From NCBI RefSeq assembly GCF_001186125.1, contig NW_014040057.1, positions 33,687 through 62,526 of the forward strand: 28,840 nucleotides of DNA. The letters run 5' to 3'. Made by a program: the position numbers and the translations under genes. Below, piece after piece: positions 11,434 to 23,400 of this stretch. A model generated the notes under the pieces. It was not told where the DNA came from, did not search any database, and saw only the letters and a program-made list of their open reading frames with translations. The DNA is from Sphaeroforma arctica JP610. Taxonomy: Eukaryota; Opisthokonta; Ichthyosporea; Ichthyophonida. Each line of letters begins with the position of its first letter. Position 1 is the stretch's first letter.

Positions 11434-14400
11434 CTACGCTACCACAGGGGTGGCTTCACAGCACTCGGCCTGGCATTCTATACAGGGAGAGGCCGCCACA
11501 CCCGCTTTCTGTTGAGTGTCCGCACCGCATCCATACATACTGCAGGTCGTCTGTGGCTGTGCCTGTGCCTGTGCCTCACAGCACTCGTTCTGACAATCAG
11601 CACAATATACCATTTCATAATCGGCCCTCAGTGTAGTGCCTGCGGTACAAGCGTGGGATCCACACATGGGCTGCGCATCACAACACTCCGACTGGCAGTC
11701 GCTCACACATACGGCCTCCTTGTAGCCTGCCTTCATAGTAGAGCCAGCTGTACACTGATGACCCTTACACTGTGGTTGACAGCACGTGGAGAGACAGTTG
11801 TCCGCATCTGTACACGGAACTGCCTCGACATTGGCGGCCTTGACCGTGTTCGCAGGGCACTGAGTCACGCTGATGCATGTGTAGCCACAGCACGACTGTG
11901 CACAGTTACCCAGATCGCACTCCTTTAGGCTGTCGGCGGTGTTGGACATGCCCGCCGGACACAGATCATCAAGCATGCCACTACCACACGTCAGTGTGTT
12001 GCAGCAGGTGCCTTCACAGTCACCACCCGCACACTCCACACCCGACTCCAGCATGCCCATGGCGTAACCATTCACCTTGTTCGGTTCGGTACCGGTGTCA
12101 CACGTGTGATCGTCACACACGTACGCACAACAGATACTATCACACGATCCGGGTTCAACACCACAGACCGTCTCTGCGGGTCTGACATTGCGCATGGGCG
12201 GACTAGTCAGCGTACAATCGTGCGCTCCACACGTAGGTATCAGTGAACAGCACGTTGCCTGGCAGTTGGCTTCGTCTCCATTCTCACACATAGTGGGCAC
12301 AGTTCCGTCGATAAACAAGTTCTGATAGGCAGGATCTGCACACACCACTCCGGCACACATGGCGATTGGTTTGCAGCATGCTTCGCAATTGCCTTGGGGA
12401 CACACGCCATCAGCGCCCATCGCGGCCATCGTACCTTCGGGACAGCCCTCGGGCATCCCCAGGCCACACGTGTAAGAGGCACAGCAAGAGGTACAATCAT
12501 CTCCCACACAGGCGGCTGCAGGGTCGGGGTTGAGCACATCATCGGGGTTCGCACACGTGTGTTCCGAACACATCTTCGACTGCTGGCAACACGAGGTCAC
12601 ACAGTTCTCGTACCCGCCCGCACAGATGGTCGCGTCAGGCATCTTCACGTCGTTCTCTCCACACGTCGCAAAGGCGCAGGTAGCCACAAGGCAACAGTCG
12701 TCTTCACAGTTATCGGTGGTACATAGCTTGGCCGTATCCGAAATGACGTTCGCGTTGGGATCACTACACGCAGACACAGACGCACAGGTGGCAGAACAAC
12801 AGCTCGCGCAGTCGCCGCCAACACACACCTCTCCTTCAGCCGCATCGTTGGCGTAACCAGGCAACGCACACGCTTGTCCTGCGCATGGAATAGTGGCGCA
12901 GCACACGGCCTGGCAGTCCGCGCCCTCACAGGGTGTGGCTGGATCAACGGCTATCACCGCGTTAGGGTCCACGCACACACCACCCAGTGACGCGCATGTG
13001 GGTGTGCAGCACTTGCCGCAATCTCCATCGGGACAGATGGTATCCGGCGCCATCATATTCGCGTAGCCAAGGATACCCTCGCACGTGACGCCATCGCACG
13101 ACGGTGCACAGCAGGTGGCAGCACACTCACCCTGTGGGCATACAGTGTTGTGATCTTGAACCTGGTAGTCGGTTCCTTCGGCGCACGCTTCCATACCACA
13201 CGTTTTGATAGCGCAGCAACTGGCCTCGCAGCCACCCTCGACATCAGGCTTGCATTGGATCGTCAAGTCCGGGTTTCTCATGGCCAGAGGATCGGCACAC
13301 GCAGTGTGGTACTCGCACGTTGGCGAGCAGCACGTGGCGGTACAGTTACCTCCCTCACATGGTGTGGCGTCCACAATCGTCTTGATGTGCGTGGGTGGAC
13401 ACGTGGCAGCATCACACGTGGGCGTGGTGCAGCACGTGACCGCACAACCAGCGTCGCCACAGAGCGTCTCGTCCACAACGGCGTTCACCTCATTCACCCC
13501 ACACTCGTACGAGGCACAGGTGAGACCACAGCACTGGCCACAGTCACCGTCGGGACAGGGTGCCTCCCCTGGTAGGACAGCTGCCATGCCTGCCGCGGTA
13601 TCGCACGGCGCAGACGCACAGGAGATTGAGCAGCAATCAGTGCATGAGCCATAAGGACAGATGGTCTCCGGAGCGGCGGTAGCTACATATCCCACACCGC
13701 ATGCTTCGTTCTCACAAGACTTGGTAGCACAACAGTTCTTCTCGCAGCCACCATCCGCCGCGGTGTTGCACACGGTATCATTCAAGTTTCGCATCGCCAG
13801 AGGCTCGGCGCAGGTATGGGTGCCACAGGTGCCCAAGTACGAGCAGCATGTTTCAGTACAGTCGCCACCGGCACAGACAGTCTCCTCAGCGGCGAGGTTC
13901 TCATAGTCAGCCGGGCACTCGTGGAAGGCGCACGTGCGTTCTTCACAGCACGCGGTCGCACAGTCATCACCACACGCCGTGGTATCCGGCACGAGCGGGT
14001 TTCTGACAGAGTTGGGCAGCTCAGCCGTCGTACACGTGGTTGAAGCACACGTAGGCGTGCAGCATGAGGTACAGTTGCCCATAGGACACGCCGTCTCGGG
14101 CGCCATCGCTGCCACATAGCCGTCGGGGCACGTGTGTGCACCGCACGTGAGGCCCTCGCAACATGTTTCCAGACACCCATTCTCGCCACATACCGTGTCG
14201 GCAGGCATATCATTGCGTACCGCGTTAGAATCCTCGAGTGTACAGTTGGCGGTCGCACACGTCGCGGCACAGCACGCCTCGCAGTTACCTTGAGGACAGG
14301 GCGCGTCTAATGACTGTGCCAGTACGTAACCTGCTACACATGGCGCCTCGGCGCAAGTCATGTAGTAGCAGCACGACTTCTCGCAACCACCTTCGGCATC

Positions 14401-17400
14401 CGACGCACAGACCTGGCTGCTGTTCGTGTTCACCATAGCAAGATCGCTGGCACACTGGTAAGCACCGCACGTACCCTTGTGGCCACAGCATGTCTCCGTA
14501 CAGTTCCCTCCGACGCATACAGTCTCTGCGGGGAAGTCGTTCTCGTAGTTAGCGGGACAGACGAATCCGCCGCAAGTAAGGGTCTCGCAACAGGTACTGC
14601 TGCAGCCTTCCTCCCCACAAACGGTGGTAGAGGGCACGTCCGCTCGGCTGACCGAATTAGGCGTCTCAGCTGTAGTACAGTTCTCGGAGGCGCATGTAGC
14701 CGCGCAACATGCTGAGCAATCACCTTGAGGACATGGTGTGGCAGCGTCTTGCGATTGGATGTAACCATCGCCACAGGGGAGCTCTGCATCGCACGTTTTG
14801 TTGAAACAACACGTCGACTCACAGCCACCCTCCACCTTCGGCTGACACTCCTGCGATTTGTCCGGGTTGACCATGGCCAGATCACTGGCACACGTGTGGT
14901 TGCCGCACACTAGAGGCGCACAGCAGGTCTCCTGGCACCCTCCTCCGACACACTCCGTCTCGCCGGGCATTGAATTGATGGTGTTCTCGCCGCACATGAA
15001 CTCGAAGCACGTGGCCGTCTCGCAACACGTGGCTCTGCAATCGTCACCGGCGCAGAATGTTTCGTCCTTATTGACAATCGCGGCAATGTCCACTTGGTTG
15101 GGGAAATCCGAGGTGGTACAGGTGATCACCGCGCACGTGGGTGCACAGCATACCGTACAGTCGCCCTTGGGACAATCCGTGGTAGGCTCTTGTACCAAAC
15201 CGTATCCGGGCCCGGCCAGAGCTTCGCAAGGTTGGTCCGAACACGTGACATTGCGGCAACACGTGGCCTCGCATCCAATCTCGCCACATAGCTCAGTAGG
15301 TACATTCTCCATCGCATTCGGATTGTTACAGCTGTAGTCACCGCAAGTCGGGTCTCTGCAGCAGATATCCGCGCAGTCGCCGCCACAGACAGTGTCCAGC
15401 GGTACGGCATTGTCGCGGTGTTCGCACACCATCGACTCACACGTGGGTATGCAGCATGAGGTACAGTTACCGTTGGGACATACCACCCCGAGGGTACCGT
15501 TGTTAATGTTGGCATAGCCGGCAGCACATACTTCTGCGTCACACACAGGCGTCTCACAGCAGGTGGCTTCACAGTTCTCGACACCACCACATGCGGTGGT
15601 CTCGGGCACAAAGAGCACAGCCGGGGCGGTGCACTCGTATGCGCCGCACACAACATCACAGCATGCACTACAGTCTCCATAGGGGCACGTTGTGTCGTTC
15701 GTCTGCACCAGCACGAAAGGTGCCGCGCAGGATGTATCCGAGCACGTCATATTGTAACAGCACGCGGACTCGCAGCCACCCTCGGCATCCGACTGGCACA
15801 CTCTGGTCAGGTCTTCCGGCATCATGGCCTCGGGATTGGCGCACGTGTGCGTGTTGCACGTCGGCCTGCAGCATTCCGTGCAGTCTCCATTGGGACAAGG
15901 AGTGCCTGGCGTAGCGGACGCGACGTTCAAATACCCGGCTAGACACTCGACCGCATCGCACACAGGCATGGTGCAGCATAGATCGTCGCACGTGCCGGTC
16001 TCGCCGCCACACACGGTGGTGTTGAGGCCCGACTTGACGGTGGGTGCGGGGCAAGCATGTGCTTCACAGGTAGCCGAGCAACAGTCCGAGCAGTCGCCCT
16101 GGGGACAGATGTCTTCTCCAGTCAGAACGAGCACCTGAGGTGCTGTGCACGGACGTTGGTCGCAGGTAACCATGCGACAACAGCTCTCGTCACAGCCCGC
16201 CGCAGTACCATCGGCACACATGGTGTTGCTGTTGGGGTTCACAAAGGCCAATTCATCACAAGTGTGCGAGGCACAGGTAGATACGCAGCACGATGCGACA
16301 CAGTCCAAGTCCTCGCATTCCTGCTCAGCGGTGCCGTTGTTGGCGTAGCCAGCGGGACACTCCACATCCTCGCACGTTGGCACAACACAGCACGTCTGCG
16401 AACAACTCGCGCCGCACAGAGTGTCGAGCGAGAGGTCATTGTTGAACTCCGAGTCTTCGTCACTGCGCGAACAGTTGTGAGACGCACACGTGGCCTGGCA
16501 ACACTGTGAACAGTCACCCTGGGGACATACCAGCTCGTCTGCACCCTGCAGCTTCACAAAGCCAACTGGACACTCAGTAACCGCCGCACAGGTAACTTCC
16601 GAGCAACAGTTGGTTTCACAATCGCCGTCCGTACAAGCTATAGTGTTGTCTGGCGACTTGTAGTCCATTTCGTTGGTACAGTTATGCGAAGCGCACGTGG
16701 GCTGGCAGCACTCTGAACAGTCGCCTTCGGGGCAGTTAGCGCCGGCTTCGACGTGCACAAAGTTCACGGGACAAGACAGAATCTCGTCACACTCTTGGAT
16801 CTCGCAACAGATACGGTCGCAATCGTCTCCGCAGATGGTGGCGTTAGTCGCATTGAGCGTCGCATCGGGATGCAGACAGTCGTGTAGCTCACATGTGGCC
16901 ACGCAGCATTCTGAACAGATACCCTCGGGACAAGGTGTCATAGCTGGGTTGGCGTTCACGGAGCCGGCACCACACACATACTCGTCGCACATGGGCGTGT
17001 CACAGCACGACTCGTCACAGCCATCGGGCCCGCAGAGAGTGGCGTCGGTGACACCATCAGGGTATACGGCAAACACATCTGAGCAGTTGTGGCTGGCGCA
17101 GGTCTTGCCGAAGCAGTCGCCACAGTCAGCGGTGGCACACAACTCAGCGCCATCCTTGATAAGCGCAGATCCAGCGGGTAAGGGGTACATGTTGCAGGTA
17201 ACATTACTGCAACACGAGACCTCGCAATCGCCCGCACACAGCGCGCTATTTTCGTTGCGGAACGCCAGCGGCTCGGCGCATGTGTGTGTCGCGCACGTGG
17301 GTGCACAGCAAGCGCTGCAGTCTCCCTGGGGACACGAAGTGGTGAGGTTCTGCACCAGCACGTACCCGGCCACAGGCAACGCTGCACAGTCTTTATCGGC

Positions 17401-20400
17401 ACACGTGTAGTTGGCACAGCACGACAGCTCGCAGCCGCCGTCACTGTCTGGCAAGCATGGGGTAGACTGATCGGGGTGGACCACCGCATCCTCCGAGGCA
17501 CATGTGTGGTCAGAGCATCTCTTGACTGAGCAACAAGTCGTGGTACAGTCGCCTCCGACACATACAGTCTCGTCTGGCATGCTGTTGTGGTAGCCGTCGG
17601 CACACACGATACCGGCACAGGTGGCCTCCTGGCAACAGGTGGCCACACAATCACCGTCAACACACGTGGTGTTGCCGTCCACGGGGACCGCGTTGGGATT
17701 CGCGCACGTGTATGAAGCACACGTGTGTGCACAGCACGCTGAGCAATCTCCGCCAGGACACGTTGTATTGGCATCCTGCTGCGGCACGTAGTTGTCTGCG
17801 CAGGGGATATCCGCACACGTGACATTGGCGCAACACGTTTCCTCGCAACTCGCACCACACGCCAGAGTCTGGTCCTCCACCTTGAAGGCGAGCTCGTTGT
17901 GACAGCTGTGGTCGGCACAGGTGGGGTCTCTGCAGCACATCTCAGCACATTCGGCACCACAGATTGTGTCGAGCGGCACAGTCTCGTCGGTGTGGGGGCA
18001 CTCCATAGCCGCGCACGTACGCGTGCAGCACGAAGTACAGTTGCCGTTTGGACACTCCGTTCCGGCCGTACCGTTATTGATCTTGGCGAAACCGGTATCA
18101 CACACCTCAGCATCGCACACGGGCATGCTACAGCACGTGGTCTGGCAGTTCTCGGCGCCGCCGCAGGGGAAGTCTGTGGGCATGGACGGTATACTCGGGG
18201 CAGCACACTCGTGTATGCCACAGGAGACATCGCAGCACGCAGAGCAGTCGCCCTGGGGACAGAAGGTATCGTTGGTCTGGATGAGTACCAGGCCACCGGT
18301 GCAGGGCTTGTCGGCACACGTTGCATTGTAGCAACACGCCGACTCACAGCCACCGTCTTCGTCCGCTTGACACAGCGTAGTAAGATCCGTGACAACCATT
18401 GCGTCCTCGCTGGCACACGTGTGTGTGTTGCACGTTGGCAGGCAGCACATGGAGCAGTCGCCATCTGGACAATCGTCCGCGGCGGTGCCGTTGTTATAGT
18501 AGAACTCGTCGCACGTGTGGTCCTCACACGTCTTGTCTCTGCAGCACACGTCTCCACAATTGTCGCCACAGGGCGTCTCGGGCGGTAGGTCGTTGGACAT
18601 GTGAGTACAGTTGTGAGAGGCACACGTGTTCATGCAGCAATTCGCGCAGTCGCCGTTGGGACACTCGTAACCAGGCTCGCCAGCGTTAATGTTCATCTGG
18701 CCAACAGCGCACTCGACAACATCACACACGGGCATGCTGCAGCATGTCGCAGCGCACCCATCCGCACCGCACACAGTGGTATCGTTCGCGGTTGTGAGCG
18801 TGGGGGCCTCGCACGAGTGTACCCCGCACGTTTCGGCGCAGCAGTCCGTGCAAACTCCTTGCGGGCAAACCTCGTCGTCAGCCAACACCTGGACAATGGG
18901 CGCGACACACTTGCCGGCGCACGTGACCATGGCGCAGCAGCTCGTTTCACAGCCCTCCGCGGTGCCACCGGTACACATCGTGCTGTTGTTGGGATTGACA
19001 TAGGCCAGCTCGCTTGCGCATGTGTGTGATGCACACGTGGGTACACAACACGAGGCCACGCAGTCCAGATCGTCGCAGTCGTTGTCCGAGGTGCCGTTGT
19101 TAGCGAAACCGGCGGGGCATTGCACATCCTCGCACGTGGGCACGACGCAGCACGTCTGGGAACAACTCGCACCACACAGAGTATCCTGGGACACATCGTT
19201 GTTGCTTGTAGAGTCTTCGTCCGAGTGGGTACAGTTGTGTGACGCACACGTTGCTTGGCAACACATGCTGCAGTCGCCTTGAGGACATTGCATCTCATCG
19301 GCACCCTGAAGCTTGATGTGACCAGCTGGGCACTCCTCCGCAGCCGCACAGGTGATCACAGAGCAGCAGAAATCGTCACAGTCGTTATCCATGCCATTGC
19401 ATATGGTCGCATTGTCCGGCTTCTTGTACGCCATAGGATCGGTACAGTTGTATGCAGCACACGAGGGCTGGCAGCATTCTGTGCAGTCACCTTCGGGGCA
19501 AGTGGCGCCGGCTTCAAGGTGCACGTAGTTGACGGGACAGGAGAGCACCTCGTCGCACTCCTTGATGTCGCAACAGATTAGATCGCAGTCATCCCCACAC
19601 ACGGTGGCGTTCGTGCCATTGCGCTGGGCATCGGGGTGCAGGCACACGTGTGACTCGCACGTGGCCACGCAACAAGCGGTACAGTTGCCTTCGGGACAGG
19701 GCTCGAGGGCTGCGAAGTTGTTGACGTATCCCGGCTGGCAGACGGTACTGTCGCACGTGGGCATGTCACAGCATGTTTCATCACACCCATCCGCGCCGCA
19801 GAGAGTCTCATCCGTGACACCATCGGGGTACACGGCGAAGACATCCGAGCAGCTGTGGCTGGCGCAGGTCGGGCCAAAGCAGTTGTCGCACACAGGCGGG
19901 TTGCACATGTCAGCGCCGTCCACGACAAGCGCAAATCCAGCGGGTACGGGGTACATGCTGCACGTGACATTCGAGCAACAGCTAGTCTCGCACGAGTCAC
20001 CGCACACCGTGCCGTTGTCGTTGCGGAAGGCAAGCGGCTCGGCACACTCGTGCGAGACACAGGTGGCAGCGCAGCAGGTCTCCTCACACTCTCCACCGGG
20101 GCAGGTGACGCCAGGCGTGGCTTCCTTGAGGTAGCCGGCCGCGCACACGTAGTCGTCGCATGTGACGATGCCGCAACAGTGCGTCTGGCAACCCTCCGGT
20201 CCACACACTTCGGTCGCATTGGCGACGGCCGTGGCGTTCTCGCGCGTGTCTGAGCAGACGATAGTCGCGCACGTGGCCTCGCAACATGCGCCACAGTCGC
20301 CTTGAGGACACACGGTCGAAAGATCCTCCAGAGCCATGTAGTTGTCGGGACACGTGACCATCTCGCACGTCACAGTCTCGCAACAAGCCTCGTCGCACCC

Positions 20401-23400
20401 TTCGGTATGCGGGCACGCCGTAGCTACGTTCGCGGGGTTGTTGTACGCCAGAGGATCGGTACAGTTGTGCACATCGCAGGTCGTGAGTGAGCAGCAGATC
20501 TCCTCACAGCTGTCGCCACAGATGGTCGACAGGTTGGCGGACATAACAGCACCTTCGACGGGGCACGCAGTGACTGTCTCGCAAGTGGGCACGCAGCACG
20601 CGCTGCAATCGCCTTGTGGGCAGTACGCGTCGGCGTCCTGGATAACGTATCCGGCTTCACAGTTCTCCGCGTGCATTTTGCACGTGACGGCGAAGCAGCA
20701 GGCCTCCTCGCACTCGCCATTGGGACATACAGTGGCGTTTCCAGGGGCTTTGTACGCTTCGGGGATTGCGCATGTGTGCGTCGCGCACGTGACAATCTCG
20801 CAACAGACCTCGTCACAGTCATCACCACATACTTGCGTAGTGTCGTTAGTGTAGATCGCGCCGGCAACGGAGCACTCGTGTAGTGCACAGGTGGCTGCAC
20901 AGCAACCGCTGCAGTCGCCTTGCGGGCACACAACCTCTCCGGTTTCGGCAAAGCCTTGAGGGCAACCGTCCGCAGGACAGATGACCACCTCGCAACACGT
21001 CTCATCACACCCCTCGGGCAGACACTCTGTAGCGTTCTTTGCGGGGTCAATGTACGCCCCGGCATCGGTACAGGCGTGGGCTGCACACGTGGTGATGGAG
21101 CAGCACACCTCGTCACAGTTGTTTCCGCACACCAGACTCGAATCGTCGGTCACAAATGCATTCTCGGACGAACACTTCTCGATAGACGCGCATGTGGCCA
21201 CACAACACTTCGAGCAGTCACCTCCGGGACATGCGGTGGTTCCGTCTGTGCCATTGACAGGTACGTACCCCACTAAATCGGTGCAGGCATTCTCACAGAA
21301 GACATCCTGGCAGCACGTGGCCTCGCAACCCTCCGGTGGGCAGAAGGTTGTGTTGCTGGTGCTTTGCAGTGCATCGTGGTTGGCGCATTGCACATGCTCT
21401 GCACACGAGGTACGGTCGCAGCAGGTCTCTTCGCAGCCCAGCTCACCACAGAGTGTGGTGTCGTTGGCAACCATGTGGGCTCCTTCCACAGTGCACGTGT
21501 AGCCCTCGCACGTGTCCTCGCAACAGGCCGTACAGTCGCCCTGGGGGCACACCTGCGTTCCGTTGACAACGGTCGCGCCAGCCTCACACTCGTGCGCGGC
21601 GCAGGTGATGGTGAGACAGCATGTCACTTCACAGCCATTAGCATCACAAGAGTCGGTGGTGGGTAGCTTGTATGCATCCGGGTCTGCGCACGTGTGGTCG
21701 GCACACGTGAGTATGTCGCAGCACATTTCCTCACAATCATCACCACACACAGTGGTACTGTTGTCCGTCTTGACGGCGCCTTCCACCTTGCATGTGTGTG
21801 CTGCACAGGTGATGCTTTCGTCGGTAGCAACAACAACTTCCGCCTCACAGCATATCGCTTCACATGCTCCATAGTCACACGTGGTGTCGGCCGCGCCCTC
21901 GATGAGCGCGAACCCTTCGGCACACGTGTGCGAAGTGCATTTGATGAGTGAGCAGCACGTCTCCTCACAGCCGCTGTCTCCGCAAAGCGTCGTCTGGTCC
22001 GAGACCGACTGCGCACCTTCGACGGTACACGTGTGCGTTACGCACGTGGCGTCGCAGCACGCGGAGCAGTCGCCCTTGGGACAAACCGTCTCAGAGGTGG
22101 TGTTCAGTCCAATCACGTAGCCTTCGGGACACTCGATGGCGCTGCACGTGACCGTCATGCAGCATTCTGCGGCACAAGCCGCACCGACACACACCGTAGC
22201 GTCCGAGCCGGTCTTGAGTGAATCATCGGTGCACGTGTGGTCTCCACAGGTACTGACCGAGCAGCAGATGCTGTCACAGTTAGCTCCACAGACTTCATCA
22301 GTGCTTGCGGTGATCTCAGCTCCATCGGACTTGCATGTGTGTGAGCCGCATGTGGCTTCGCAACACTGGTCGCAATCGCCGTCCGGACAGGGGGCATCCG
22401 CGCCAATAGTATTGACAAAGCCCTGTGCGCACGTGTAAGCGGTGCACACGGGTGTCTCGCTCTCGCTGTCGCCCTCGGGTAAGAGGGGTGACTGTCCCTC
22501 ATCACTCATGCGGCAACACACATCAATGCAGTCACCCAGAACTCCGCAGGACGTTCCCAGAGGCTCGGCCATGTACATGTCTTCGCCACATTCCAAATCG
22601 GCCGAGCACACCTTGGCGGTGCAACACGCGACATCGCAGTCCGAATTACAAAGCTTGTCGGCTGCAGCTGAGTTCTCCAAACTTGGCTCTGAGCACCTGT
22701 GTGTGCCACAGGTAGCCGGCTCACAGCATGCGGTTTGGCAGTCGTTGTCTGCGCAAGCAGACCCATCTGTGACGGACAGCACAGTGCCTGCATCGCATGT
22801 GACGCTGGCGTCACAGACCATCGCGCTGCAACAGGTGGCGTCACAATCCTCTCCACAGGCGACCGTAGGATCGAACATATAGTATGGGTTTGTGGTCGAG
22901 TTGTCCGCACACTCGTGGGCCACACACATCTTCTCGCAACACGTATCGTCACAGTTGGTTGAAGGGTCACACTCGGTTTCGTTGCCGGCGATCTTGCCGG
23001 CAGTGGCGATGATGCACTCGTGCACCTCGCAATTCATGGTGGCGCAACAAGCAGCCTCACAGTCACCATCTGAGCCACAAGTTTGGATATCACCTTCAAA
23101 CAGGGGAAGGCGGTAACCACCCTCCGGACATGTGAAAGTCTCACATGTGCGCTCACTGCAGCACAGATTCTCACAGTCGTCCTTACAAATGATTGTATCA
23201 TTCGCGTTGTTGTACAGAGGAAGCTCACACACTTGGTTGCCACATTTGCGGAACGAGCAACATGAGACTTCACAATCTCCGGTCTGGCATGTAGTGTTGC
23301 TGTCCAGCAGATTCTCATACTTAGGATCGATACAGGCGTAATCTTCACATGTGGCTGCCCCACAGCAGGTGGTTTCACAGTCACCATCCACGCATTCTAT

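Noticed and set aside
16956-18623. A 555-codon minus-strand open frame and several 100-245-codon frames on both strands inside the giant exon
   Set aside because: They overlap the giant frame in other phases. The module array is periodic and GC-rich with few stop-forming codons, so other frames stay open by bias. Their translations are Arg/Ala/Thr- or Ser/His/Gln-rich simple mixtures with no start or splice support.
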